From assembly GCA_949295465.1 (NCBI GenBank), contig CASFKY010000066.1:1-40706 (forward strand): DNA of 40,706 nt. Reading direction: 5' to 3'. Below, in pieces: positions 15,265 through 22,890 of the stretch. Position 1 is the first letter of the stretch; each line of letters begins with the position of its first letter. The position numbers and the translations under genes are program-made. The notes under the pieces are model-generated. The model was not told where the DNA came from and searched no databases. It was given only the letters and a program-made list of their open reading frames with translations. Origin of the DNA: an uncultured Oscillospiraceae bacterium (lineage in GTDB: Bacteria > Bacillota > Clostridia > Oscillospirales > Ruminococcaceae).

Positions 15265-15837
15265 ATGCGCATCCTCATGCTGGGCAACAGCCTCACCTTC
15301 ACCTGTGACCTGCCCCATATGCTGGCCGAGCTCACCGGCGCGGAGGTAGTCCACCACACCCGGGGCGGCGCCCGCCTCTCTGAACAACTCAACCCTTCCA
15401 CCCGGCTGGGTGCCCGCACTCAGGCGGCGCTGGCCTCAGAGCACTGGGACTATGTGGTGTTGCAGGAGATGAGCCACGGCCCCACTACCAGCCCCAAGAG
15501 CTTTTTTTCCAGCGTGCAGCAGCTCTGCCGGCAGATCCGGGCCTGCGGCGGGGTCCCGGTGCTCTATGCCACCTGGGCCTACCAGCAGGGCAGCGCCCAT
15601 CTGGCCGCCAAGGGGTGGGACTATGAGGAGATGAACCGGGCCCTGTCCCGGGCATACCGGCAAGCCGCCGAAGAAAACGGGGCGCTGCTGGCGGACGCAG
15701 GCCGGCGCTTTTATCAGCTGGCCGACTCGGAGGAGCTCTACTCCCCGGACGGGCTCCATCCCAGCGAGGCGGGCGCGCGCCTGGCGGCCCGGACCATCGC
15801 GGATGCCATCCGAGCCCACGAAGAAAAAGAGAAATGA
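15265..15837 (+). CDS. SGNH/GDSL-type hydrolase
   Basis: 190 residues. The start RILMLGNSLTF holds the catalytic Ser9 in a GNS variant of GDS. DYVVLQEMSHGP is the block with the third conserved residue region, and SPDGLHPSEAGARLAA supplies the Asp-x-x-His pair. No signal peptide. Substrates of this superfamily range from acyl-CoA to acetylated sugars. The start follows AAAGGAG. The 177 bases before it contain a 26-codon frame at about 15143 (MDLYVFAPVHAGVTEKEE...) that I could not assign. Confidence 0.8.
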   Translation: MRILMLGNSLTFTCDLPHMLAELTGAEVVHHTRGGARLSEQLNPSTRLGARTQAALASEHWDYVVLQEMSHGPTTSPKSFFSSVQQLCRQIRACGGVPVLYATWAYQQGSAHLAAKGWDYEEMNRALSRAYRQAAEENGALLADAGRRFYQLADSEELYSPDGLHPSEAGARLAARTIADAIRAHEEKEK

Positions 15838-16000
15838 GCCGGGGCATTTCGGTAGGTGTGCTGTTTTGGCGGCGCCTGCAAAACAAAGCGTCTGGAAGTT
15901 CGCCAGGGCGCAGCGTCAGGGCGAGCGGCGCCCATCAGAGCCCGTGCCGGCCCGCCCGGATCGCCCGGCACGAGATTGATCATTGCAAGGGGGTATTGAT

Positions 16001-16735
16001 ATGAGCACAGAAAAATCTCCATTCACCAACAAAGTGGCCGTTGTGACCGGCGGCGCCAAGGGCATCGGCCGGGCGATAGGGGAGGAGTTCCGCAAGGCCG
16101 GGGCCACGGTGTGCGACATCGACCGGCTGCCCGGGTGCTATTTCACGGGGGATCTGGCCGACCAGAAGGTGTTGGAGGCGTTTGCCCATAAGGTCATCGC
16201 CGATTACGGCCATGTGGACTGTCTTGTCCACAACGCCCTGCCCCTGATGAAGGGCATCGATGCGTGCAGCTATGAGGATTTCAACTATGCCCTGCGGGTG
16301 GGGGTCACCGCCCCCTTCTACCTCACCAAGCTGTTCGTCCCCTATTTTGCCCCCGGGGCATCGGTGGTGAATATCTCCTCCTCCCGGGATCGGATGAGCC
16401 AGCCCCAGACCGAGAGCTACACCGCCGCCAAGGGCGGCATCTCGGCCCTCACCCACGCCCTGGCGGTGAGCCTGGCCGGCAGGGTGCGGGTGAACAGCAT
16501 CTCCCCGGGCTGGATCGAGACCGGCGATCAGGTCTGGAGCGGCCCGGACGCCGCCCAGCAGCCCGCCGGCCGGGTGGGCAATCCTTTGGACATCGCCCAC
16601 ATGGTGCTCTTTCTCTGCTCAGACAAGGCGGGCTTCATCACCGGGGAGAACATCTGCATCGACGGCGGCATGACCCACCAGATGATCTATCACAACGATT
16701 TCGGTTGGACACTGGAGACAGACCAGGGGAAATAG
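16001..16735 (+). CDS. Short-chain dehydrogenase/reductase (SDR)
   Basis: 244 residues. VVTGGAKGIGRAIG is the cofactor-binding glycine loop; VVNISSS holds the catalytic serine; YTAAK (Tyr140, Lys144) is the active-site pair; VNSISPGWIETG and GENICIDGGMTHQM are the typical C-terminal SDR blocks. NNAG is replaced by HNAL. Asp40 (CDID) after the second strand hints at NAD(H) preference. Start at the ATG 16001 behind AAGGGGG; the in-frame TTG upstream is less likely. The substrate is unknown. Followed by a strong terminator. Confidence 0.88.
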   Translation: MSTEKSPFTNKVAVVTGGAKGIGRAIGEEFRKAGATVCDIDRLPGCYFTGDLADQKVLEAFAHKVIADYGHVDCLVHNALPLMKGIDACSYEDFNYALRVGVTAPFYLTKLFVPYFAPGASVVNISSSRDRMSQPQTESYTAAKGGISALTHALAVSLAGRVRVNSISPGWIETGDQVWSGPDAAQQPAGRVGNPLDIAHMVLFLCSDKAGFITGENICIDGGMTHQMIYHNDFGWTLETDQGK

Positions 16736-16769
16736 CCCCGCCGCCTCTGCCCAGGGCCCATCCAGCAAA

Positions 16770-16806
16770 GAGGCCGCCGGGTTCAAATCCCGGCGGCCTC
16801 TCTGCG
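16770..16806. terminator. Terminator between the SDR gene and the feo locus
   Basis: A 12-bp perfect stem GAGGCCGCCGGG / CCCGGCGGCCTC with loop TTCAAAT. It serves convergent genes: the SDR gene from the left and the feo-linked genes from the right. The loop looks like a tRNA T-loop by coincidence. Confidence 0.75.
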
Positions 16807-16811
16807 TCTTT

Positions 16812-16931
16812 TCACTGCCAGTGCTGGGGCATCTGCCGTGCCCGGCGGCAGTGGCGGGTCACTTTGCGGGTATACCCGGCCACCAGGAACATGCTCAGCA
16901 TGGCCGCTGCCAGAAACATTGCCACCATCAT
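16812..16931 (-). CDS. Small membrane protein of the feo locus
   Basis: 39 residues: a hydrophobic N-terminal helix (MMVAMFLAAAMLSMFLVAGY) followed by a strongly basic tail with TRKVTRHCRRARQMPQHWQ. Its ribosome site GGAGGAG lies inside the last codons of the DtxR-type gene, whose stop ends 4 bases before this start, so translation is probably coupled. The topology predicts a single-pass protein with the basic end in the cytoplasm. I recognise no family. Being last in the feo transcript, it may be an accessory subunit of the iron transporter; that is inference. A start at the second ATG (16928) is equally possible. Confidence 0.6.
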   Translation of the reverse strand: MMVAMFLAAAMLSMFLVAGYTRKVTRHCRRARQMPQHWQ

Positions 16932-16935
16932 AGAT

Positions 16936-17346
16936 CTACTCCTCCTTTTTGTCTGCATCTGTATATTCCGGCTCTTCCGTCTTTAGAAGAGCCTGATACC
17001 GTCTGTAAAATTTCTCCTGGGGCAGGGCGGCCACCGCCGCGTCTGCGGCCCGCTCGATCTCCTCCTGCGTCAGCCCCAGCCCGATGTCGGGGAAGTTTGC
17101 CCGGATCTTTTCCCGCTGGGTCTGGTACAGCCGGGCCAGAAAGGCCCCCTGATCGGTGAGATAAATGCGCCCGTAGGGCTTTTTCACAATCAGGTTCTGT
17201 TCCATCAGCGGCCCCAGCATCCGGGACACCGCCGGTTTGGAAACATGCAGCACGCCGGCCACCTCCACCGAGGAGATCTCGAGCTTTCGTCGAGAGATCT
17301 CATAAATTGCCGCCAGGTAGCGCAGCTGTGCGGGGTTTTGCTCCAT
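16936..17346 (-). CDS. DtxR/MntR-family metal-dependent repressor
   Basis: 136 residues. The N-terminal winged HTH reads QLRYLAAIYEIS, SSVEVAGVLHVSKPAVSRML and LIVKKPYGRIYLTDQG, the usual DtxR/MntR layout, followed by a helical dimerisation region. The C-terminal metal-site and SH3 regions of long DtxR proteins are absent, so it is of the short MntR/IdeR-like kind. Position at the end of the feo transcript, and three identical inverted repeats GTTAG-N6-CTAAC upstream of feoA and feoB, make it the probable iron-sensing repressor. The start at 17346 has AAGGAG 8 bases upstream; the ATG at 17352 has only a 2-base gap. Confidence 0.85.
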   Translation of the reverse strand: MEQNPAQLRYLAAIYEISRRKLEISSVEVAGVLHVSKPAVSRMLGPLMEQNLIVKKPYGRIYLTDQGAFLARLYQTQREKIRANFPDIGLGLTQEEIERAADAAVAALPQEKFYRRYQALLKTEEPEYTDADKKEE

Positions 17347-17365
17347 CCTCATTTCTCCTTGTGGC

Positions 17366-17397
17366 TACAGGGCGAAGGCATACCGCCCTCGCCCTGT
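17366..17397. other. Hairpin between the Cys-rich gene and the DtxR-type gene
   Basis: ACAGGGCGA / TCGCCCTGT inverted repeat around a 13-base loop. On the minus strand it is followed by GCCACAAGGAG rather than a T-run, so it may be a processing or attenuation element rather than a terminator. Confidence 0.35.
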
Positions 17398-17400
17398 CTT

Positions 17401-17580
17401 TTATTCCGCCTTTTTGGGCCGGGCCGAGGGGCAGCTTGCCCCCGAGCAGCCGGTGCATCCGGCGCAGTTGCCCGAGCAGTGCCCGCCGGATTTGTGGGCC
17501 CTCCAGAGAGAGCGGACGGCCAGCAGCACCACCGCGGCCAGAACCAGCCCCACGATCCATTCTCCCAAATATGCAGGCAT
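17401..17580 (-). CDS. FeoB-associated Cys-rich membrane protein
   Basis: 59 residues. One N-terminal membrane helix (WIVGLVLAAVVLLAVRSLW) is followed by a cluster of five cysteines, Cys35, 39, 42, 45 and 50 (CSGNCAGCTGCSGASC). This is the FeoB-associated Cys-rich protein (often called FeoX-like) seen after feoB in Firmicutes. The cysteines may handle Fe2+ at the inner mouth of the channel. The start at 17580 follows AGGAGGTAGGAG, 27 bases after the feoB stop. Confidence 0.85.
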   Translation of the reverse strand: MPAYLGEWIVGLVLAAVVLLAVRSLWRAHKSGGHCSGNCAGCTGCSGASCPSARPKKAE

Positions 17581-17606
17581 ACTCCTACCTCCTTTTTCCT
17601 GTGTGC

Positions 17607-19799
17607 TCAGGCGCCGAGCGGGGTCCGGGCCAGGCTGTGGGCCTCTTTGGGCTGATAGCCCGGCCGCACCAGCAGCCAGAGGATGAGGGCCAGCAGCGCC
17701 ACCGCCACCACCGTCCAGGGCCCGAAGGAGGCCTCGCCGGTGACCAGGCCGCCCAGCTGGTACACAATGAGGGAGCACACATAGGCGAACAGGCACATAT
17801 ATCCGATGGCCGCCGCCGTCCACTTGGGGTTGTTCATCTCCTGCTTGATGGCGCCCATGGCGGCAAAGCAGGGGGCGCACAGCAGGTTGAAGATCATAAA
17901 GCTGTAGGCGGTGACCGCCCCGAAGTCGGCGCCGACCTGGGCCCAGATGGCGCTGTTGTCCTCCAGCAGATCTGCCTCACCCGCGTACTGGTACAGCACG
18001 CCGAAGGTATTGACTACTTCCTCCTTGGCGATCAGGCCGGTGAGGGTGGCCACGGTGGCCTTCCAGGCCATGTCCCCCGCCCAGCCCAGGGGGGCGAAGA
18101 TCCAGGCCACAGCGCTGCCGATGGCGGCCAGCAGGGAATGGTCGTTGTCCTCCACTGCGGTGAAGACGCCGTCCACAAATCCATAGCCCTGCAAGAACCA
18201 GAGCACGATGGAGGAGAGCAGGATGACGGTGCCGGCCCGCTTGATGAAGCTCCAGCCCCGCTCCCAGGTGGCCCGCAGCACATTGCCGCCGCTGGGGGTG
18301 TGGTAGGCAGGCAGCTCCATCACAAAGGGCGCCGGCTCACCGGCAAAGGCCTTGAACTTTTTCAGCATGACGCCGGAGATGACCACGGCTCCCACCCCGA
18401 TGAAGAAGGCCGAGGTGGCCACCCAGGGGCTGTTGCCGAACACCGCCCCTGCAAACAGCCCGATGATGGGCATCTTGGCCCCGCAGGGGATGAAGCCGGT
18501 GGTCATGATGGTCATTTTCCGATCCCGGTCCTGCTCGATGGTGCGGCTGGCCATGATGCCGGGCACCCCGCAGCCGGTGGCCACCAGCATGGGGATGAAG
18601 CTCTTGCCGGAAAGCCCGAACCGGCGGAAGATCCGATCCATGATAAAGGCCACCCGGGCCATGTAGCCCACATCCTCCAGGACAGCCAGCAGCAAAAACA
18701 GCACCAGCATCTGGGGCACAAAGCCCAGTACCGCGCCTACGCCGGCCACGATGCCGTCCATGATGAGGCCGTGCAAAAAGCCCTCCACGCCCAAGGAGGA
18801 TAGGATCCCCTCAAAGAGGCCGGGCACCATCTCCCCAAACAGCACGTCGTTGGCCCAGTCGGTGGCCTTGGTGCCGATGGAGAAGGGGAAGCCCCCCATG
18901 GCGATGGCATAGATCAGAAACATCACCGCCGCGAAGATGGGCAGGGCCAGCACCCGGTTGGTGACGATCTGGTCGATCTTGTCCGAGGCGGACAGGCTGT
19001 GCCGGGCCGCCTTTTTGACCACGGCCCGCTCCACCACCTTGCTGATGTAGGCATACCGCTGGTTGGTGATGATGCTCTCGGCATCGTCGCCCATCTCTTT
19101 TTCGCAGTCGGCAATGTGTTCTTCCAGATGGGCGGCCAGCTCCGGCTCCAGTTTCAGGTCCTGCACGGCCTTTTCGTCCCGCTCAAAAACCTTGATGGCA
19201 TACCAGCGCAGGCTGCGCCGGTCCACCCGGCCGGCGATGGACTCCTCGATATGGGCCAGGGCGTGCTCCACGCTGCCGGTGAATACATGGGGCGGCTCGG
19301 CGCTCAGCGATTGGCCGGCCAGCTGCACCGCCGCCCGGGCGGCCTCCTGGCTGCCCTCTCCCTTCAGGGCGCTCATCTCCACCACCTGGCAGCCCAGGGC
19401 CTCCCCCAATTTTTTCAGGTCGATCTGATCCCCGTTCTTGCGCACCAGGTCAATCATGTTCACCGCCACCACCACCGGGATGCCCAGCTCGATGAGCTGG
19501 GTGGTCAGGTAGAGGTTGCGCTCGATGTTGGTGCCGTCCACAATGTTCAGGATGGCGTCCGGCTTTTCCTTCACCAGGTATTCCCGGGCCACCACCTCTT
19601 CCAGGGTGTAGGGGGAGAGGGAGTAAATGCCCGGCAGGTCCTGGATGATCACATCCTTCTGCCCCTTCAGGCGGCCCTCCTTTTTCTCCACCGTCACACC
19701 GGGCCAGTTGCCCACATACTGGGCGCTGCCGGTGAGGTCATTGAACAACGTGGTCTTGCCGCAGTTGGGGTTGCCGGCAAGTGCGATCTTCAGCTGCAT
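17607..19799 (-). CDS. feoB: Ferrous iron transport protein B
   Basis: 730 residues. The N-terminal GTPase domain has G1 GNPNCGKTTLFN, the switch region NWPGVTVEKKEG, G3 DLPG and G4 NMID. A helical GDI-like domain follows to about residue 270, then the membrane part with two Gate (nucleoside-recognition) domains. GFIPCGAKMPII and GCGVPGIMASRTIEQDRDRK are characteristic. FeoB imports Fe2+ across the cytoplasmic membrane. The ATG at 19799 has AAGGAG upstream. It has its own operator (19819-19840), after a terminator that follows feoA, so it may be transcribed both with and without the feoA genes. Confidence 0.95.
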   Translation of the reverse strand: MQLKIALAGNPNCGKTTLFNDLTGSAQYVGNWPGVTVEKKEGRLKGQKDVIIQDLPGIYSLSPYTLEEVVAREYLVKEKPDAILNIVDGTNIERNLYLTTQLIELGIPVVVAVNMIDLVRKNGDQIDLKKLGEALGCQVVEMSALKGEGSQEAARAAVQLAGQSLSAEPPHVFTGSVEHALAHIEESIAGRVDRRSLRWYAIKVFERDEKAVQDLKLEPELAAHLEEHIADCEKEMGDDAESIITNQRYAYISKVVERAVVKKAARHSLSASDKIDQIVTNRVLALPIFAAVMFLIYAIAMGGFPFSIGTKATDWANDVLFGEMVPGLFEGILSSLGVEGFLHGLIMDGIVAGVGAVLGFVPQMLVLFLLLAVLEDVGYMARVAFIMDRIFRRFGLSGKSFIPMLVATGCGVPGIMASRTIEQDRDRKMTIMTTGFIPCGAKMPIIGLFAGAVFGNSPWVATSAFFIGVGAVVISGVMLKKFKAFAGEPAPFVMELPAYHTPSGGNVLRATWERGWSFIKRAGTVILLSSIVLWFLQGYGFVDGVFTAVEDNDHSLLAAIGSAVAWIFAPLGWAGDMAWKATVATLTGLIAKEEVVNTFGVLYQYAGEADLLEDNSAIWAQVGADFGAVTAYSFMIFNLLCAPCFAAMGAIKQEMNNPKWTAAAIGYMCLFAYVCSLIVYQLGGLVTGEASFGPWTVVAVALLALILWLLVRPGYQPKEAHSLARTPLGA

Positions 19800-19818
19800 G
19801 AGAAATGGCTCCTTTCCT

Positions 19819-19840
19819 GGAGTTAGTACTTGCTAACTCC
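19819..19840. promoter_or_regulatory. DtxR-type operator upstream of feoB
   Basis: Perfect inverted repeat GGAGTTAG-TACTTG-CTAACTCC with the core GTTAG-N6-CTAAC shared with the two sites before feoA. It lies 20 bases before the feoB start. A weak minus-strand promoter (TTGAGG, 16 bp, TACTAA) would overlap it, consistent with repression. Confidence 0.7.
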
Positions 19841-19847
19841 ATGCCCT

Positions 19848-19868
19848 CAAAAAAGGGGCTGATGCCCC
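19848..19868 (-). terminator. Short terminator between feoA and feoB
   Basis: Minus strand: GGGGC-ATCA-GCCCC followed by TTTTTT, starting about 25 bases past the feoA stop. It may partly uncouple feoB from the feoA genes. Confidence 0.55.
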
Positions 19869-19893
19869 CTGTATCTCTTCGGCCCGACGGCGC

Positions 19894-20115
19894 TCAGTCC
19901 ACCTGGACCATCTCCGCGTCGGCCTTGCGGATGCTCAGTTCATATCCCCGCAGGTTCAATTCGATGGGGTCCCCCAGGGGCGCCACCTTGCGGATGTGGA
20001 TCTCCACCCCTTTGGTGATGCCCATATCCATGATGCGGCGCTTCACCGGTCCCTCCCCGTGCAGGCGGGTCACGGTGACGGTTTCGCCCACCTTGACGTC
20101 TTTCAGTGTCTTCAT
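19894..20115 (-). CDS. feoA: FeoA-family protein (second in operon)
   Basis: 73 residues with the SH3-like FeoA fold: MKTLKDVKVGETVTVTRLHG, then VKRRIMDMGITKGVEIHIRK and VAPLGDPIELNLRGYELSIR. FeoA proteins are cytoplasmic and are needed for FeoB activity. The start at 20115 has AAGGAGG upstream. It follows the first feoA by 19 bases. Confidence 0.9.
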   Translation of the reverse strand: MKTLKDVKVGETVTVTRLHGEGPVKRRIMDMGITKGVEIHIRKVAPLGDPIELNLRGYELSIRKADAEMVQVD

Positions 20116-20134
20116 GCGGTTTCCTCCTTTTTGC

Positions 20135-20347
20135 TCAGACCAGGATCCGATTGGCCATGGTCTTGTCCAGGGCAATGCGGCTGTTTTTTACCTGCAAGAT
20201 CAGGTTGCCGGCGATCTCGCTCACCACCGTCACATCCGAATCCACCACAAAGCCCAGTTCCGCCAGATGGCGGCGCACCTCGTCCTTGCCGGTGATCTTG
20301 CGGATGGTCCGCGTCTCGCCGGGTTTTGCCATGGTAATGGGCATCAT
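20135..20347 (-). CDS. feoA: FeoA-family protein (first in operon)
   Basis: 70 residues, a second and divergent FeoA-like SH3 protein: MAKPGETRTIRKITGKDEVR, HLAELGFVVDSDVTVVSEIA and NLILQVKNSRIALDKTMANR. Two feoA copies before feoB are common in Clostridia. The ATG at 20347 follows GGAGGGGGAAC; a second ATG comes directly after it. First gene of the iron-uptake operon. Confidence 0.9.
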   Translation of the reverse strand: MMPITMAKPGETRTIRKITGKDEVRRHLAELGFVVDSDVTVVSEIAGNLILQVKNSRIALDKTMANRILV

Positions 20348-20365
20348 TGTTCCCCCTCCTGCAAA

Positions 20366-20387
20366 TAAGTTAGTTTAAGCTAACTTA
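20366..20387. promoter_or_regulatory. DtxR-type operator, proximal to feoA
   Basis: Perfect 8-bp inverted repeat TAAGTTAG-TTTAAG-CTAACTTA, core GTTAG-N6-CTAAC, 18 bases before the feoA start. Confidence 0.75.
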
Positions 20388-20401
20388 CGCTCCGAAAATT
20401 G

Positions 20402-20423
20402 GAGGTTAGCAATTACTAACCTC
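20402..20423. promoter_or_regulatory. DtxR-type operator, at the feoA start point
   Basis: Perfect 8-bp inverted repeat GAGGTTAG-CAATTA-CTAACCTC with the same core. It sits just downstream of the -10 box of the feo promoter, covering the expected transcription start; its centre is 36 bases from that of the other feoA operator. Confidence 0.75.
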
Positions 20424-20433
20424 TGGCAGCTTT

Positions 20434-20462
20434 ATGCTATCATCCCCGTGCGGCTTTGTCAA
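20434..20462 (-). promoter_or_regulatory. feo operon promoter
   Basis: Minus strand: consensus -35 TTGACA, exactly 17-bp spacer, -10 TAGCAT. The two operators lie downstream of it. Confidence 0.75.
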
Positions 20463-20469
20463 GAGGGAA

Positions 20470-20531
20470 TTTGAAAAAATTTCCCGCCGGGTAGTTCGCT
20501 CTGTGGAAGGCGCACTGTGCCCGGCGGGAAA
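20470..20531 (-). terminator. Terminator of the LysR/CoA-transferase operon
   Basis: 12-bp perfect arms TTTCCCGCCGGG and CCCGGCGGGAAA around a 28-base loop; the minus strand continues ATTTTTTCA. It lies 15 bases past the CoA-transferase stop, between it and the feo promoter. Confidence 0.7.
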
Positions 20532-20545
20532 CATTACCATTTGTA

Positions 20546-21874
20546 TTATTCTTTAAAATTTTTCTCTATGTATTCCATCAACTGAGGCTGGAAATCCGGG
20601 TGGGCAATGGCGGCCATGGCCCGTGCCCTCTCGGCCAGAGAGCGGCCGGTGAGGCAGGCCACCCCATACTCGGTAACCACATACTGAATCATGGTGCGGG
20701 GCACGCTCACCGTGCTGCCGGCGGGGATGCAGGGCAGGATATTGGATTTGAGGCTACCGTCCTTTTTGCGGTGCACCGAGTTCAGGCAGATGAAGCCCTT
20801 GCCTCCCTTGGAGCGGAAGGCCCCCTCCAAAAAATCCATCCCGCCGATGCCGGAGAGCTGCCGGCTGCCGGCGGATTCGCCGTTCTCCTGACCCATCAGG
20901 TCCAGTTCCACCCCGCCGTTGATGCTGATGACGTTCTGCATTTGGCCGATCCGCCCAGGGGAGTGGATGTAGTCCACATCCGCCGGCTTGAAGAGCTCCG
21001 GCTCCTGGTCCAGCCAGTCATAGAGCTCCTGGCTGCCCATGGCCAGGTTCCAGGCCGAGAGCCCGGTGTCCAGCTCCTTGCGCCGGTTGGTGAGCTTGCC
21101 GGCCCGGTACAGCTCCAAAAAGGCGTCGCTGAGGGTACCGGTGTGGCAGCCCAGGTCCTTCAGGTCCGAGTCGGCCAGCAGCTGGGCCACCGTGAAGGGC
21201 ACGCTGCCCACCCCCAGGGAGAGCACCGCCCCGTCGGGGATCTGCTCAGCCACCAGCCGGGCGATGGTCTTGTCCTCCTCGGAGGGAGCCCGGTAGGTGC
21301 GCTGGGGCAGGGGCTCGTGTTCCCCTTCCACAATGTAGTCCGCTTCGGAGAGGTGTACCCGATGGGAGCCCTCCACCCCTTGCAGACGGGGCAGCCGCTC
21401 GTTGATCTCAAACACCACGGTGCGGGCGCTCTCAAAGATGGTCCGCCAGGCGTAGTTGGAGATGCCCAGCCCGCAGTAGCCCTGCTCATCCGGCCGGGAG
21501 ACCGGCACAAAGGCCACATCGCAGCGGATATGGCCGGCCCGATAGAGCCAGGGCAGAGAGCGGAGCATCATGGGCACAAACCGCACCAGCCCCCGGCTCT
21601 GGAGTTTGCGCTCGTAGTCCCCCAGATGCCAGCTGTAGTAGGTGAAGGCCTTTTGCTCCGGGTCCTGCTCCACCACCTCAATGCGGGGGCGGATCACCAG
21701 CCCGCCCCGGATCTTCACATCCCGCAGCTCCTCTTTCCGCCCGGCCAGGGCCCGGTCCATCAGCTCCGGGAAGCCGGCCCCAAACCCGTAGTCCACCCAG
21801 TCGCCGGAATGCACCGCCAGCCGGGCCGCCTGCTGCGGGCTCACCCGTTTTTCTTTATATTGCAGAACCTCCAT
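20546..21874 (-). CDS. CoA-transferase/acetyl-CoA hydrolase family protein (butyryl-CoA:acetate transferase-like)
   Basis: 442 residues, co-linear with butyryl-CoA:acetate and 4-hydroxybutyrate CoA-transferases: SGDWVDYGFGAGFPELMDRA, WHLGDYERK, LGVGSVPFTVAQLLADSDLK, ISINGGVELDLMGQENGESA, SGIGGMDFLEGAFRSKGGKG and the terminal AHPDF. These enzymes move CoA between acyl groups via a glutamyl-CoA intermediate. The position of that glutamate (HTEM in the family) reads HTGT here (Gly246), so the usual mechanism may not operate or the substrate/reaction differs. It is in an operon behind a LysR gene (33-base gap) and ends at a terminator. Assignment to the family is secure; the activity is not. Confidence 0.8.
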   Translation of the reverse strand: MEVLQYKEKRVSPQQAARLAVHSGDWVDYGFGAGFPELMDRALAGRKEELRDVKIRGGLVIRPRIEVVEQDPEQKAFTYYSWHLGDYERKLQSRGLVRFVPMMLRSLPWLYRAGHIRCDVAFVPVSRPDEQGYCGLGISNYAWRTIFESARTVVFEINERLPRLQGVEGSHRVHLSEADYIVEGEHEPLPQRTYRAPSEEDKTIARLVAEQIPDGAVLSLGVGSVPFTVAQLLADSDLKDLGCHTGTLSDAFLELYRAGKLTNRRKELDTGLSAWNLAMGSQELYDWLDQEPELFKPADVDYIHSPGRIGQMQNVISINGGVELDLMGQENGESAGSRQLSGIGGMDFLEGAFRSKGGKGFICLNSVHRKKDGSLKSNILPCIPAGSTVSVPRTMIQYVVTEYGVACLTGRSLAERARAMAAIAHPDFQPQLMEYIEKNFKE

Positions 21875-21907
21875 GGATTCTTCCTCACTTTCTTTGGGAT
21901 ATTCTGA

Positions 21908-22825
21908 TTATACCACGGCTTCGTCCCCGGGCGAAGGCCCCCACCCCTCTTTTTGGGCCAGGGCCTGCACCTGGCGGATGAACCGCTCGGCGATAGGGGT
22001 AAGCACCTGCCGCTTTTTCCAGATGAGATACATGGGGGTCTCCAGCTTCGGGCTGAGGGGACGGAACACAAGGCCGCTGCCGGGGCCGGTGTCCACCAGG
22101 TGCTCAAAGGTGAGCAGATAGCCCAGCCCTTCCCGCACAAACACCGACCCGTTGTAGGCCAGCCGGAAGGACCCCTCCAGCCTCAGCTGCTCCATCCCCT
22201 CGCCGCACCAGCGGGGGATGTCGGCCCGCCAGCTCTGCTCGGAGCAGAACAGGGGCAGCCCCGCCAGGTCCTCCCAGCGCACCGCCTCCCTTTTGGCCAG
22301 GGGGCAGCCGGCGGGCATCACCACCCCCCAGCGGTCCGCCCGGGGCATCTTCAGGGCATGGTACCGCCGCCGGTCCGGCTCCTCCACAATCACCGCAAAA
22401 TCCAACAGACCCTTATCCAGCTTTTCCTCCACCTGCTCGGTGTCCCCGCTGGTGATGTGGTAGTGAAGGGCCGGGTACTTTTCCTTGAACTGCCGGATCC
22501 ATCGGGCCAGGTATCGGATCTGGGGCGACTCGGCACAGCCGAAATACAGGTTGCCCCCCACGATGTCGTCCATGGCCGAAAACTCCTCGCTGATCTTGTC
22601 CGCCATGGCCACCAGGTCCTCGGCCCGCCGGCGCAGCAGCATCCCCTCCTCGGTGAGCTCGATGGAAAAGCTGTGGCGCACAAAGAGCTTTTTGCCCAGC
22701 TCCTCCTCCAGGGCCTTCAGCTGCTTGGACAGGGTGGACTGGGACAGATGCAGCCGCTCGGCCGCCCGGGACATATTCTCCTCCCGGGCCGTCTCCAAAA
22801 AATACCGCAGGGCGCGAATTTCCAT
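21908..22825 (-). CDS. LysR-family transcriptional regulator
   Basis: 305 residues. The N-terminal HTH reads MEIRALRYFLETAREENMSR, AAERLHLSQSTLSKQLKALE and EELGKKLFVRHS, followed by a two-lobe substrate-binding domain (GNLYFGCAES onward). The ATG at 22825 has GGGAGGG upstream; an earlier in-frame ATG lacks a site. Unusually for LysR, it is co-directional and co-transcribed with the gene it probably controls (the CoA-transferase), and also divergent from a hydrolase operon, so either or both may be targets. Confidence 0.87.
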   Translation of the reverse strand: MEIRALRYFLETAREENMSRAAERLHLSQSTLSKQLKALEEELGKKLFVRHSFSIELTEEGMLLRRRAEDLVAMADKISEEFSAMDDIVGGNLYFGCAESPQIRYLARWIRQFKEKYPALHYHITSGDTEQVEEKLDKGLLDFAVIVEEPDRRRYHALKMPRADRWGVVMPAGCPLAKREAVRWEDLAGLPLFCSEQSWRADIPRWCGEGMEQLRLEGSFRLAYNGSVFVREGLGYLLTFEHLVDTGPGSGLVFRPLSPKLETPMYLIWKKRQVLTPIAERFIRQVQALAQKEGWGPSPGDEAVV

Positions 22826-22860
22826 ATCTTTTCCCTCCCTTGTCTCCATTCTACCATGAA

Positions 22861-22890
22861 ATGATATTTTTTCATATCATGACATGAAAT
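22861..22890. promoter_or_regulatory. Overlapping palindromes between the LysR and hydrolase operons
   Basis: ATGATAT-TTTTTC-ATATCAT (22861-22880) is a perfect 7-bp inverted repeat, and TTTCAT-ATCATGAC-ATGAAA (22871-22890) a 6-bp one sharing an arm. It lies in the divergent intergenic region, next to a minus-strand -10 box TAGAAT (22848-22853). Probable LysR binding region. Confidence 0.45.

Noticed and set aside
16770-16800. T-arm-like sequence GGGTTCAAATCCC suggesting a tRNA
   Set aside because: It is the loop of a 12-bp GC-rich terminator stem with no tRNA body around it.
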